Source: Natronosalvus rutilus
GTDB lineage: Archaea; Halobacteriota; Halobacteria; Halobacteriales; Natrialbaceae
Reading direction: 5' to 3'
DNA: 64,000 nt
Assembly: GCF_024204665.1 (NCBI RefSeq)
Contig: NZ_CP100355.1
Location: forward strand, 930,001 to 994,000
Shown piece by piece: positions 26,261 to 34,800 of this stretch (positions are counted from its first letter, which is position 1; each line of letters opens with the position of its first letter). A program made the position numbers and the translations under genes. A model generated the notes under the pieces. That model did no database searches, had not been told where the DNA came from, and worked only from the letters and a program-made list of their open reading frames with translations.

Positions 26261-27211
26261 TCACTCGCCGTGTGTGTACCCCCGATCGACCAGCGCTTCG
26301 TCGTCGAGGCTGACCCCCGCGTCGGCGTCCACGACCCGTCCGACGACCGCCAGCGGACACTCAAGTTCACCTCGTACGCGTTCGACGGCCGCCTCGGGCA
26401 AGGTGCAGACGAGTTCGAAGTCCTCGCCGGTCGTGATCGCTCGCTCGAGGGCGGTTTCGTGATCATCGACCACGGCCTCGAGTTCGGGCGCGACGGGGAT
26501 CGACTCGCGCTCGAGGGCGAACCCGCAGCCGCTGGCCTCGGCGAGTTGGTGGAGCGAACGGGCGAGACCGTCGCTCGAGTCCATCATCGCGCTTGCGTGG
26601 GGGGCAAGGACGCGGCCTGCACGGACGCGCGGCTCGAACTGGAAGAGGTCGTTGGCTCGCTCGAGGACGCTGTTTCCCTCTTCGGCGCTGTCTTCGTCTC
26701 TGCTATCTCTACCCTCGTCTCCGTTTCTCTCATCTTTACCGACCTCGAACAACTCGAGAGCCGCCACGGTCCGCCCGAGCGTCCCCGTCACGCAGACGAC
26801 GTCACCGGGGGAGGCCCCATCGCGAAACACTGGCTCGTCTGCTCGCCCGACGGCGGTCGTCGCCACCGTAAACTCTTGGTGGGTGTCCAGGTCCCCGCCG
26901 ACGTACTTCGCGTCGACGAGCGCACAGACCGCGATCGCACCGTCGACGAACGCCTCGAGGGCTGCGGCGTCGAAGTCGGGGGCTGCGTAGGCGGCGACGG
27001 CCGCCGTCGCTTCGGCACCCATGGCGGCGACGTCCGAGAGCGAGGCGCCGACGGCGCGCCAGCCCGCCGTGTACCGGGTCGTCCCCGGCGGAAAATCGGT
27101 CGTCTCGTGGAGCATGTCCGTCGTGATGACGAGGTCGTTCACGACGGCAGCGTCGTCGCCTACCGGGTCGAGCCGGTTCTCGAGCAACGCCAGCGCGGCC
27201 CGTTCGTCCAT
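26261..27211 (-). CDS. thiL: Thiamine-monophosphate kinase
   Basis: ThiL phosphorylates thiamine phosphate to the active diphosphate. The 316-residue protein has the GDDAAV motif (residues 18-23), TTDMLHETTDF, a metal-binding VGGDLDTH, VTGTLG and MDSSDGLARSL, in family order. Residues 175-200 hold an extra acidic stretch (EVGKDERNGDEGRDSRDEDS), probably a loop insertion. I start at the ATG at 27211, because the first residues match the family; the open frame runs further to 27610. Confidence 0.94.
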   Translation of the reverse strand: MDERAALALLENRLDPVGDDAAVVNDLVITTDMLHETTDFPPGTTRYTAGWRAVGASLSDVAAMGAEATAAVAAYAAPDFDAAALEAFVDGAIAVCALVDAKYVGGDLDTHQEFTVATTAVGRADEPVFRDGASPGDVVCVTGTLGRTVAALELFEVGKDERNGDEGRDSRDEDSAEEGNSVLERANDLFQFEPRVRAGRVLAPHASAMMDSSDGLARSLHQLAEASGCGFALERESIPVAPELEAVVDDHETALERAITTGEDFELVCTLPEAAVERVRGELECPLAVVGRVVDADAGVSLDDEALVDRGYTHGE

Positions 27212-27330
27212 ACCGGTCCTTTCGACGGCGGGGCGAAAAACCATCCGGATCCACGGGCCCGACCCGTGCGGGGCTCTGACACCCGGAATCGGCGAGGCGG
27301 GCCGGTCAGCCGCCGAAGGGACAACGATGC

Positions 27331-27338
27331 GCTTAAAT
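27331..27338 (+). promoter_or_regulatory. TATA box of rps19e
   Basis: GCTTAAAT is centred 28 bp before the rps19e ATG at 27363, so the transcript is probably leaderless. Confidence 0.6.
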
Positions 27339-27362
27339 GGCGCAAGCGGGAACCAGAACCCA

Positions 27363-27818
27363 ATGGCTACGATGTACGACGTCCCGGCGGAAGCGCTCAT
27401 CGAGGCGCTCGCCGACGACCTCGAAGACGACCTCGAGCAACCGGAGTGGGCAGCGTTCGCGAAAAACGGCGTCAACCGAGACCTTCCCCCAGAGCAGGAG
27501 AACTTCTGGGCGGTCCGCGCGGCAAGCCTGCTCCGCAAGATTGCCGACAACGGTCCCATCGGCGTCGAGCGCCTGGCGACCGAGTACGGCGGCGCCAAAC
27601 GCGGCTCCAACCGCTACCAGGTCGCCCCCGACAAGCGCGCCGACGGCTCGCGAAACGTGATTCGGACGATCCTCCAGCAACTCGAGGACCTCGCCCTCGT
27701 CGAGACCGCCGAGGGCGAGGGGCGCCGCATTACCGCCGAGGGACGCAGCCGCCTGGACGAGACTGCCGGAGAGGTCCTCTCGGATCTCGACCGTCCGGAA
27801 CTCGAGCGTTACGCCTGA
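27363..27818 (+). CDS. rps19e: 30S ribosomal protein S19e
   Basis: S19e is a small-subunit protein shared by archaea and eukaryotes and needed for subunit maturation. The 151-residue protein contains YDVPAEALIEALADDLE, NRDLPPEQENFWAVRAASLLRK and YGGAKRGSNRYQVAP, all typical. Its winged-helix fold ends in the Glu-rich tail common in haloarchaea. It is followed by the PDCD5 and PP-loop genes on the same strand. Confidence 0.97.
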   Translation: MATMYDVPAEALIEALADDLEDDLEQPEWAAFAKNGVNRDLPPEQENFWAVRAASLLRKIADNGPIGVERLATEYGGAKRGSNRYQVAPDKRADGSRNVIRTILQQLEDLALVETAEGEGRRITAEGRSRLDETAGEVLSDLDRPELERYA

Positions 27819-27973
27819 GACGGCCCCGTTGTGATTTTCTATCGCCGATCGGTCAAGTGATGCGTAGTCGACGGTAACACGGCGCGACGACCCGTCTAAT
27901 CGGTTTTCGACTCCAGTTGCACGACCCGTACGCGTCCGTAATCATTTTCTCCGTTGGCCGACAACACGCGTCT

Positions 27974-28351
27974 ATGAACGGCGGACAATCTGACGACGAC
28001 CTCGAGGAACTGCGCCGGAAGAAACTCGAGCAGCTCCAGGACCGTGCCGAGTCCCAGGGTGGGCAGGGCCAGGGACAGGGACGGGCCAACGCCGAAGCCC
28101 AGGAGGCCGCCCAGCAGCAGGCCGACGCCCAGCGCCAGGCCCTCCTGCGCCAGTACCTCACCGACGACGCGCGAAAGCGCCTGAACACCGTCAAGATGAG
28201 CAAACAGCAGTTCGGCGAGCAGGTTGAACGCCAGGTCGTCGCCCTCGCCCAGAGCGGGCGCATCCAGGGCAAGATCGACGACCAGAAGATGGAGCAGTTG
28301 CTCAAGGAACTCCAGCCCGAGAAGAAGAGCTTCGACATCAAGCGCCGCTAG
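27974..28351 (+). CDS. PDCD5-family DNA-binding protein
   Basis: The protein has 125 residues. The N-terminal helix with a Gln/Gly-rich linker (residues 27-36), then the three-helix core ([20 protein letters not shown]) and basic C-terminus [10 protein letters not shown] are typical of archaeal PDCD5 proteins, which bind DNA and may act with chaperonins. I start at the ATG at 27974, which matches the family; an upstream in-frame ATG would add 19 residues unlike the family. The next gene begins 2 nt after its stop. Confidence 0.92.
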   Translation: MNGGQSDDDLEELRRKKLEQLQDRAESQGGQGQGQGRANAEAQEAAQQQADAQRQALLRQYLTDDARKRLNTVKMSKQQFGEQVERQVVALAQSGRIQGKIDDQKMEQLLKELQPEKKSFDIKRR

Positions 28352-28352
28352 G

Positions 28353-28979
28353 ATGGACGAGTCGACGCCCCGGTCACTCCGTCTCGGCCTCCTCTACAGC
28401 GGCGGCAAGGACTCGACACTCGCCGCACTCCTGCTCGAGGACTTCTACGACGTGACGCTGACGACGGCCACCTTCGGCGTCACCGACGACTGGACCTACG
28501 CGCGAGACACGGCTCGTTCGCTCGGCTTCACGTTCGAGAAGCTCGAGCTCGATCCAGACGTCGCGACCGAGGCCGTCGAGACGATTCGAACCGACGGCTT
28601 CCCGCGAAACGGAATCCAGCGGGTCCACCAGCACGCCCTCGAGCGCCTGGCGGGGATGGACTTCGACGCCATCGCCGACGGAACGCGACGCGACGATCGA
28701 GTGCCGACGGTCTCGCGTGCCCAGGCCCAGAGCCTCGAGGATCGCTACGACGTCGACTACATCGCACCGCTGTCGGGGTTCGGCCGCCAGGCGGTCGATC
28801 GGCTGGTCGAGTCGACTCTCGACGTGACGGTCGGACCGAGCGAGGAGATCACGCGGGCGGATTACGAGGCCGAGTTGCGAGCGCTCATCGCCGAGCGCGA
28901 CGGTGAGGCGGCGCTCGGGTCGATCTTCCCGGCTCACGAACAGACGCACGTCACGGGCGTGCAGGACTGGAATCGCTGA
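28353..28979 (+). CDS. PP-loop ATPase of the alpha-hydrolase superfamily
   Basis: The PP-loop SGGKDS lies at residues 16-21, as in enzymes that adenylate a carbonyl before amidation or thiolation (diphthamide synthase, tRNA-modifying and GuaA-like enzymes). The 208-residue protein also shows AIADGTRRDDRVPT and APLSGFGRQAVDRL. The substrate is not clear; archaeal Dph6-like or tRNA-thiolation roles are both possible. It is translated just after PDCD5, which argues for a translation-related job. Confidence 0.82.
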   Translation: MDESTPRSLRLGLLYSGGKDSTLAALLLEDFYDVTLTTATFGVTDDWTYARDTARSLGFTFEKLELDPDVATEAVETIRTDGFPRNGIQRVHQHALERLAGMDFDAIADGTRRDDRVPTVSRAQAQSLEDRYDVDYIAPLSGFGRQAVDRLVESTLDVTVGPSEEITRADYEAELRALIAERDGEAALGSIFPAHEQTHVTGVQDWNR

Positions 28980-28997
28980 CTCGAGCGGCGTTTTCAC

Positions 28998-29813
28998 CTA
29001 TAGGAGGGTCTGAAGCACCTCGAGTGCCACCGACGCAATCGAGGTCACCTCCTCGATCATCTCGTCGGAGCCGTACTCGAGGACGATGTACAGCTGGCCG
29101 AACTGGAACGCGTTGAACCCGGCGTGGGCGGCGATCGGCACGAAGAGGTTGTCGGTGATCGCGTACAGGTACCCGAAGATGATCGCGCCGCCGGTGACGA
29201 CCAGCAGCGAGGCGAAGACGCCGAACGAGAGCTGGTCGCCGATGGCGTAGACGGGAAGGTGAACGAGCCCGAAGATGACGCTCGTCACGACGACGGCCTG
29301 GCGTTTCGTGAACGCTTCGTAGAGGCGCTTCTGGATGACGCCCCGGAAGAGGAACTCCTCGGCGGGCGCGTTGAACAGGAAGACGATGACGATCATGATC
29401 AGGACCATCGTCGAGTCCGTCCCGATGAAGTTGAGGACGCTGTTCGACGTCGACTCGATGCCGAAGGTAGTCAGAATCACGCCAGCGATGATCACGAACG
29501 CAATGCTCGCGACGACGCCGATTCCACCGACGATCCAGCCGCGGCGGTCCGGGATCGAGAGGTCGACGAACGACCAGCCGCGATCGGTCCACCAGAGGTA
29601 GGCGGCCCCGGCGACGACGAATCCGGTGAAGTTCAGGACGAAAAAGAGCGTCCTGACCTCGTAGGACGTCTCCGTCGGTGACTCGAGCAGTGACGGGTCT
29701 GCGAGAAACGCTGGCAACGTCATCAGTTCCGCCGTCAGTATCCCGGCAACTGTCAACAGGGCGGCTACCACGAGCGAGCGAGTATACCCGCTGGTCCGGT
29801 CCAGGGTATCCAT
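28998..29813 (-). CDS. CPBP-family (Abi/CaaX) intramembrane metalloprotease
   Basis: This 271-residue membrane protein has about seven to eight helices. The family motifs are EEFLFRG (Glu152, Glu153, Arg157), FGLVHLPVY and the C-terminal AHAGFNAFQF, which together form the glutamate/histidine active site of Rce1-like proteases. Archaeal roles are unknown; candidates are processing of lipidated or C-terminally sorted proteins. It is monocistronic and lies just downstream of the vesicle operon, transcribed in the same direction. Confidence 0.9.
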   Translation of the reverse strand: MDTLDRTSGYTRSLVVAALLTVAGILTAELMTLPAFLADPSLLESPTETSYEVRTLFFVLNFTGFVVAGAAYLWWTDRGWSFVDLSIPDRRGWIVGGIGVVASIAFVIIAGVILTTFGIESTSNSVLNFIGTDSTMVLIMIVIVFLFNAPAEEFLFRGVIQKRLYEAFTKRQAVVVTSVIFGLVHLPVYAIGDQLSFGVFASLLVVTGGAIIFGYLYAITDNLFVPIAAHAGFNAFQFGQLYIVLEYGSDEMIEEVTSIASVALEVLQTLL

Positions 29814-29861
29814 AGTGCACGTTCGTGTCCGGGCTCCTTTGGCGTTGCCTTCCCGGGTTCA

Positions 29862-29900
29862 CTGACCGGAGTCGCTGACCGGACTCACTGATCGGAGTCG
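29862..29900. repeat. Three tandem 13-bp imperfect repeats across the arvC stop codon
   Basis: Units CTGACCGGAGTCG (29862-29874), CTGACCGGACTCA (29875-29887) and CTGATCGGAGTCG (29888-29900) follow each other without gap. The arvC stop codon (29885-29887 on the minus strand) lies in the middle unit. Replication slippage is the simplest origin. The repeat covers the last codons and the first downstream bases. Confidence 0.7.
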
Positions 29901-30814
29901 CCGCCGTCGCGCCAGGAATCCGGCACGTCGATCACGTACCGGCCGTCTTCCTGTAAAGAGACGATGTACTCCTCGCGGTCGTAGAGTTCCATCAGATTGA
30001 GTTCGTACTGGCCGGGCTTGAGAATCTTGATGCTCTCGAACTGCTCGTTGAGTTCCTCACGAAGGTCCTCGAGCGACGGGCGCTCGTCGTCGGTCGGTTC
30101 GCTGACGACGCGGCCGTTTTCGACGTCGGGGCCTGCCTTCTCGTCAGCCGGACCGGTCGCACTCGAGGCGGGGAGTTCGTCGCTCGAGACGACGTCGCTC
30201 CGCGCGCTCGCCTGGGCGGCGTCCTCGTCCCCATCGCTTCCTTCGGGTTCGGTGTGGGTGTCACCGGCTTCGACGGTCGAGTCGTCCGCTCGAGGCGCGG
30301 GCCGCTCGGTGTGTTTCTCCGCTCGCTCCCGGTCGTCGGGTCGCCGCGCCGATTCGGGCCACTCGGTGAACTCCGCCGGCGCGTCGTCCTGCCCGGACGA
30401 GGCGGGTTCGCTCGCAGTTTGGGGCCAGGTACGGTTCGTGGACGTCGATTCCGATGTCGAGGTGGACGTCGATGGTGACGTCGACGTAGACGTCGACGTG
30501 GCCCTGGGCCCAGATCCAGTCCCAGACTCGGACCCGGATGCCGATTCGGACACTGACCCCGACCCCGACTGCGTAATCCCGCGACCATCGCCGTCACTCT
30601 CACTCGAGGACGCCGATTCGGACGCTCGCGTGATACCGCCGGACTGACCGCCGGTGGCTGACTCGGTGTCGGTGTCGGTCCCACTCGAGGTCGCACTGCT
30701 GGACGACGCCGGCGCAAACTGGAACTTGTTGCCGCCACAGTTCGGACACCCCGAGAGCATCTCTTTGGATCCGTCGGGGAACGTCCGACCGCAGGTGGTA
30801 CACTGGTGTGGCAT
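29885..30814 (-). CDS. arvC: Zinc-ribbon protein of the ArvC/OapC family
   Basis: The protein has 309 residues. Residues 1-35 are a zinc ribbon (CTTCG and CPNCG, two CxxC pairs). Residues 36-230 are low complexity, rich in Ser, Thr, Glu and Asp, including a pure Ser-Thr stretch. The C-terminal 75 residues (EDLREELNEQFESIKILKPGQYELN) are the conserved domain. In Haloferax the homologue (OapC/ArvC) is encoded with a GTPase and a DUF2073 protein and is linked to vesicle formation. The linker is probably the part that varies most between species. Confidence 0.85.
   Translation of the reverse strand: MPHQCTTCGRTFPDGSKEMLSGCPNCGGNKFQFAPASSSSATSSGTDTDTESATGGQSGGITRASESASSSESDGDGRGITQSGSGSVSESASGSESGTGSGPRATSTSTSTSPSTSTSTSESTSTNRTWPQTASEPASSGQDDAPAEFTEWPESARRPDDRERAEKHTERPAPRADDSTVEAGDTHTEPEGSDGDEDAAQASARSDVVSSDELPASSATGPADEKAGPDVENGRVVSEPTDDERPSLEDLREELNEQFESIKILKPGQYELNLMELYDREEYIVSLQEDGRYVIDVPDSWRDGGDSDQ
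30440..30500. repeat. GACGTC-type hexamer repeat encoding the Ser-Thr tract of ArvC
   Basis: On the plus strand variants of GACGTC/GATGTC recur almost without break. On the coding strand they give an alternating Ser-Thr run (STSTSTSPSTSTSTS). This is slippage-prone DNA and should differ in length between close relatives. Confidence 0.7.
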
Positions 30815-30823
30815 TCGTCGTCG

Positions 30824-31222
30824 CTAGCTCCGGGAGACGAGCGCGCTGATGAGCGTCTCGTCTTTGTGCAGGGTCTCGATCTGGTTCGCCGGCCCGATGA
30901 CGGTGAGTTTCTTCGGCGACTCGTCGTTGCCCATGATCCGACCGAGCAGCGAGGAGTCGCGGGTGCCGGACTTCGGATAGGTCTCGATTTCGATGCCGTT
31001 GAACTCGTCAGGGCTGATTTCGGCCATCGTCACCTCGATCAGGCGACTCTCTTCGTCCGGGGTGAGGCCTTCCTCGAGGATGACGATGTTGCCGTCGTGG
31101 ACGCCGTCGAGGATCATTCGGATCTTTTCCATGCTCGCCAGACCCTCCATGCGCTCTCCGCTGATGAGGTCGATCTGGACGCCGTTGCGGCGGTCGTCGT
31201 CGGCTTTGGTTGCTTCCGGCAT
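30824..31222 (-). CDS. arvB: DUF2073 protein, ArvB/OapB
   Basis: This 132-residue protein of the DUF2073 family contains GVQIDLISGERMEGLASMEKIR, IVILEEGLTPDEESRLIE and LIEVTMAEISPDEFNGIEIETY. It lies 2 nt after the GTPase gene and 9 nt before arvC, so the three form one transcript. In Haloferax volcanii the homologue is part of the GTPase system affecting vesicle formation. Its biochemical role is not known. Confidence 0.9.
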   Translation of the reverse strand: MPEATKADDDRRNGVQIDLISGERMEGLASMEKIRMILDGVHDGNIVILEEGLTPDEESRLIEVTMAEISPDEFNGIEIETYPKSGTRDSSLLGRIMGNDESPKKLTVIGPANQIETLHKDETLISALVSRS

Positions 31223-31224
31223 GA

Positions 31225-31863
31225 TTACCCGAAGTACTCCGCGATGTTTTCGTACACTTCGTCCATGTTCTCTCCTTCCTTCGCCGACAGCGGGACCGTC
31301 TTGTGCTGGGGGAAGGCGTCCTCGATCCGCTTGACGCTCGATTCGGGGAGGTCGATCTTGTTCGCGAAGATGAGTACGGGCAGGTCGCGCGATTCGATGA
31401 TGCCGATCAGCATCGTGTTGACCTGGGTGATCGGGTCCTCGGCGCTGTCGAGCACGTAGATGACGCCGTCGACGTCCTCGCGAAGCCAGTGCATGGCCTC
31501 GGCGACTCCCTCGGTGGCCTCTCGAGAGCGTCTGATCGCGTCGTCTTTCTCCATTTCGTCGGTGAACTCCTCGTAGTCGACTTTCGTCGTCACGCCGGGA
31601 GTGTCGACGATGTCGATGGTCACCGACTTGCCGTTGCGCTCGATTTCGACGTCTTCTTTCCGGCGAGCGCGCCGGGTTTCGTGAGGAATGTGGCTTTCGG
31701 TGCCGATGGCGTCACCGGTCCAATCACGGGCGATACGGTTCGCGAGGGTCGTCTTCCCGGCGTTTGGGGGGCCGTAGATGCCGATCCGCTTTGGCTCCTG
31801 CTCGGAGAAGAGCCGATCCGTCGCGCGAGAGATGCTATCTTTGAGTCCTGTAAACAATCCCAT
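31225..31863 (-). CDS. arvA: Small Era-like GTPase, ArvA/OapA
   Basis: The product has 212 residues with all G motifs: GPPNAGKT (31-38), DTPG, NKID and SAK. The amphipathic N-terminus MGLFTGLKDSISRATDRLF could bind membrane. In Haloferax volcanii this GTPase was reported to drive extracellular vesicle formation. I start at 31863 (MGLFTGL) rather than 31887; the shorter protein matches the family. A palindrome lies in its leader. The operon order GTPase, DUF2073, zinc ribbon is conserved in haloarchaea to my knowledge. Confidence 0.92.
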   Translation of the reverse strand: MGLFTGLKDSISRATDRLFSEQEPKRIGIYGPPNAGKTTLANRIARDWTGDAIGTESHIPHETRRARRKEDVEIERNGKSVTIDIVDTPGVTTKVDYEEFTDEMEKDDAIRRSREATEGVAEAMHWLREDVDGVIYVLDSAEDPITQVNTMLIGIIESRDLPVLIFANKIDLPESSVKRIEDAFPQHKTVPLSAKEGENMDEVYENIAEYFG

Positions 31864-31876
31864 CCTGGAGATCCTC

Positions 31877-31892
31877 CACACTTGCAAGTGTG
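31877..31892. promoter_or_regulatory. 16-bp perfect palindrome in the arvABC leader
   Basis: CACACTTG-CAAGTGTG is a perfect palindrome lying 14-29 nt upstream of the arvA ATG. With the TATA box at 31919-31926 the transcript should start near 31896, so the palindrome covers about positions +4 to +20. It is a plausible operator for repression of the vesicle operon. Confidence 0.55.
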
Positions 31893-31918
31893 TCTGAACG
31901 TACTACAGAACCGAATTC

Positions 31919-31926
31919 ACTTAAGT
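31919..31926 (-). promoter_or_regulatory. TATA box of arvABC
   Basis: ACTTAAGT on the minus strand lies 56-63 nt before the arvA ATG, giving a leader of about 33 nt with GGAGG-like sequence (GTGGAGGAT) roughly 9-13 nt ahead of the ATG. Confidence 0.5.
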
Positions 31927-32175
31927 CTACGTCAGACAGAGGGATTGTCACACACGGGCGACGGTTTCGACCGCGAGACCGTATCCCCTCCCGCGATTTT
32001 AGTGGTGGGCGACTCGAGTTCTAACCGACTCGAGGCGCTCCACGACGTCTGGGCGCTTCGAGAACCGCTGTCGTCGATTCGGATTCCCGAGTCACAGAAA
32101 GCGGTCAGTTGTTGGGGGAACCGAGACGGTTTTCGCGCTCAGCACCCTCTACTCGAACGTACAGTAGACTGCTCA

Positions 32176-32910
32176 ATGGCTCCATCCCACGACCCCTCCA
32201 CATCGGCAGATGCCGCCCCCGATTCCGCCGTCAGTTTTTCCCTCGAGGGCGTCCGAACCGGCTTTCTGACCTGTATCCCGGTCGCGCTCGGAGTCGCCGG
32301 CTACGGCGTCGCCTTCGGCGTCGTCGCGAACCAGGCCGGCCTCAGCGTCGCGGAAGCCGCACTGATGAGCGCGACGGTTGTCGCCGGGGCTTCTCAGCTC
32401 ATCGCGGTCGAGCTCTGGGCCGATCCTCTCCCGGTGACCGCGATTCTCGTGACGACCGTCGCCGTCAACCTCCGGTACTCGCTCATGGGCGCCGCCCTCG
32501 AGCGCTGGTTTCGTCACCTCTCGCCCACCCAGGTCTACGGTAGCCTCTTCCTGATGGCCGACGAGAACTGGGCGCTGACCGTTCGCGACCTGAAAACCGG
32601 GAGCGGCCGCGGCGCCTTCCTCCTGGGTAGCGGTATCGCGATCTGGACCTTCTGGGTCGCCTCGACGGTCGTCGGCGTCCTCGCCGGCGGCGTCATCGGC
32701 GATCCGGCCAGGTACGGCTTCGACTTCATCCTCGCCGCCGTCTTCCTCGCGCTCGCGGCCGACCTGTGGGACGGCCGGTCGACGTTCGTCCCCTGGCTCG
32801 TCGCCCTCGCCACGGCGCTGGTCGCCTCGTCGGTGCTTCCCGGCCGCTGGTACATCCTCCTCGGCGGACTCGCCGCGGCGGCACTCGAGGTGATCCGCTA
32901 CGATGCGTGA
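32176..32910 (+). CDS. azlC: AzlC-family branched-chain amino acid exporter, large subunit
   Basis: AzlC and AzlD form a two-protein exporter for branched-chain amino acids or their analogues. The 244-residue protein starts with a short acidic tail and then about seven helices; ATVVAGASQLIAVELW, VAVNLRYSLMGAAL and SLFLMADENWALT are the AzlC signatures. I start at 32176, after which the tail and first helix match the family. Its stop overlaps the azlD start by 8 nt. Confidence 0.93.
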   Translation: MAPSHDPSTSADAAPDSAVSFSLEGVRTGFLTCIPVALGVAGYGVAFGVVANQAGLSVAEAALMSATVVAGASQLIAVELWADPLPVTAILVTTVAVNLRYSLMGAALERWFRHLSPTQVYGSLFLMADENWALTVRDLKTGSGRGAFLLGSGIAIWTFWVASTVVGVLAGGVIGDPARYGFDFILAAVFLALAADLWDGRSTFVPWLVALATALVASSVLPGRWYILLGGLAAAALEVIRYDA

Positions 32911-33220
32911 GGGATGGCTCTCGCTCGACCCGCTCGTCGTCGCCCTCGTCCTCACGATGGCCGTCCTCACCTACCTCACGAAAGTCGGCGGGCTCTGGGT
33001 CCTGAGCCGACTCGAGGTGAGCGACCGCCTCGAGGCCGGACTGTCGGTGCTCCCGGGGGCGATCGTAGTCGCGATCCTGGGCCCGGAACTGGCGTCGGGC
33101 GGGCCGGCCGAGTGGGCCGCCGGAGCCGTCGTCCTGGCACTCGCGTGGCGAACGGAGAGCATCCTCCTGGCGCTGTGTGGTGGCATCCTCGCGGTCGTGG
33201 CGTTTCGCGGGCTGGTGTAG
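32903..33220 (+). CDS. azlD: AzlD-family exporter small subunit
   Basis: The 105-residue partner has three to four membrane helices and the typical LTYLTKVGGLWVLSRLEVSDRLEAGL. Overlap with azlC indicates coupled translation. The substrate in haloarchaea is inferred from bacterial homologues. Confidence 0.9.
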   Translation: MREGWLSLDPLVVALVLTMAVLTYLTKVGGLWVLSRLEVSDRLEAGLSVLPGAIVVAILGPELASGGPAEWAAGAVVLALAWRTESILLALCGGILAVVAFRGLV

Positions 33221-33318
33221 CGTCGAGGCGAAACGCGCGTAACCTTCTCGCTCGAGTAGCGATCTAGTACTATCGGCACTCCCACCGATTCACGATCCAT
33301 CGCCCGCGAGCCAGCCGG

Positions 33319-34515
33319 TTAATCCGACTGGTCGCTCATGGCCACATTTCGAAACTCAAATTGCGCCCCACCGGCGTCGCTCTCGGTCAACTGCAGGTCC
33401 CAGTCGTAGATGCCGGCCAGTCGGTCGACGAACGCGAGTCCCAGTCCGGTCCCGTCCGTGTCGGCAGTCGTCGTGAACCCCGGCTCGAACACCATCTCCC
33501 TGTCTTCGGGCGGGATGCCGTTCCCGTCGTCCGCCACGTAGAACCCACCCGCCACCGTTCCGACCTCGATCACCACGTCCGACCCGCCGTGTCGAATCGC
33601 GTTCTCGAACAGGTTCCTGAACAGGTGTCGCACGTACACCTCGTCCGCTTCGATCACGAGGTCGATGTCGACCACCAGAGTCGCCTCACGGGTATCCACG
33701 TCGTCCCAGACGTCCCGGGCCATCTCGGCGAGAGATACGGGTGCACGTTCCCCGACAGCGTCCCCACGCCGCGTCAACACGAGCATCACGTCGATCATGT
33801 TCTCGATCCGGTCGAACGACTCCACGACGTTTTCGACCGCCTTCGGCGCGGCCTCCTCCGGCAGGTGCTGGGCGTAAATCTGGCCGATCGTCACCGGGTT
33901 CCGGAGTTCGTGGGCGAGCATGCTGGCGAACTTCTCGAGGCGCGTGTTTAACGCCTGGAGTTCCGCGACCGTCTCCTCGAGTTCGTCCTGGTAGGTGTGG
34001 CGCTCGATCGCCGCGGCGAGGAGGTTGGCGACGCTCTGGACGAAGTCGACGTCGTGGTCGGTGAACGCGATCTCGTCCGTCGTGTGGACGCCCAGGATCC
34101 CCCACGGATCGTCGATGGTGCCGATGATGACGCTGATGCCGCTCACCACGTCGTGATCGATGAGGAGGTCCGGCCCACTGAATCGCTCTTCAGTCCGCAG
34201 GTCGTCGACGACGACCGGTTCCTCCGAGAGGAGCGTGTACCCGGCCTGCGAGTTCGTATCCGTCGGAATCTCCGCCTCCCCGACGATCCCCTCCTGCCAG
34301 CCCACCCCCTGTCGCAGGAAGACGTTTCCGGAGGGGAGCAACTCGAGTACCTTGCAGTAGTCACAGCCGAGGGTCTCCGCGACCGTCGCCGCCGCGTCGT
34401 GCATGAGTCGATCGATGTCGTCCGTCTCGAGCGCCCGTCTCCCCAGCGAAGAAATGACTTTCTGCTGATGAATGCGGGTGTGAAGTTCCGTCTCCGAGTC
34501 GGACGGTGAACTCAT
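33319..34515 (-). CDS. GAF-domain sensor histidine kinase
   Basis: The 398-residue soluble kinase has an N-terminal GAF domain (about 20-175; CDYCKVLELLPSGNVFLRQGVGW), a coiled-coil linker, an H-box MLAHELRNPV with phospho-acceptor His202, and an HATPase domain with NLFENAIRHG, DDGNGIPP and GTGLGLAFV. The input ligand is unknown and no response regulator lies next to it. I start at 34515 because TATA-like ACTTATG (34541-34547) is 26-30 bp upstream; two earlier ATGs would lie too close to it. Confidence 0.92.
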   Translation of the reverse strand: MSSPSDSETELHTRIHQQKVISSLGRRALETDDIDRLMHDAAATVAETLGCDYCKVLELLPSGNVFLRQGVGWQEGIVGEAEIPTDTNSQAGYTLLSEEPVVVDDLRTEERFSGPDLLIDHDVVSGISVIIGTIDDPWGILGVHTTDEIAFTDHDVDFVQSVANLLAAAIERHTYQDELEETVAELQALNTRLEKFASMLAHELRNPVTIGQIYAQHLPEEAAPKAVENVVESFDRIENMIDVMLVLTRRGDAVGERAPVSLAEMARDVWDDVDTREATLVVDIDLVIEADEVYVRHLFRNLFENAIRHGGSDVVIEVGTVAGGFYVADDGNGIPPEDREMVFEPGFTTTADTDGTGLGLAFVDRLAGIYDWDLQLTESDAGGAQFEFRNVAMSDQSD

Positions 34516-34540
34516 CGTGGCAGCCATTATTCTGAACCCG

Positions 34541-34547
34541 CATAAGT
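34541..34547 (-). promoter_or_regulatory. TATA box of the GAF histidine kinase gene
   Basis: On the minus strand the site reads ACTTATG; a start about 26 bp downstream falls near 34518, giving a leaderless transcript at the ATG at 34515. Confidence 0.5.
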
Positions 34548-34800
34548 TTCTGTCCAATACACATTGGGTTCGATTTCACGGCCGGCGGTGATCCGTACTG
34601 TTACTTTTTCGCTGCTCTCGATACACTGGCAGATGATGGTGCGGACCAGGAACGCTGGCCCCGGAGCATATTGGCTCTAACGAATCGCATGACGGAGGCG
34701 ACTGGAACACGAATCGTGACGAGCTCCAGCCAAGGTGGCGGCAGTGGGTTTATATATGCCATACCGTCGGCTAGTGGATTCGAACCGTGACGAAACGTAG

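Larger units (their letters stand above)
31864..32175. other. 312-bp intergenic region between divergent arvA and azlC
   Basis: The arvA side holds a 16-bp palindrome (31877-31892) and a TATA box (31919-31926). The azlC side has no clear TATA box; AC-rich sequence with several CTCGAG sites fills it. I see no small gene here. Confidence 0.5.

Noticed and set aside
30440-30500. Possible short CRISPR-like repeats
   Set aside because: The hexamer units are in frame in arvC and have no spacers; it is a coding low-complexity tract.
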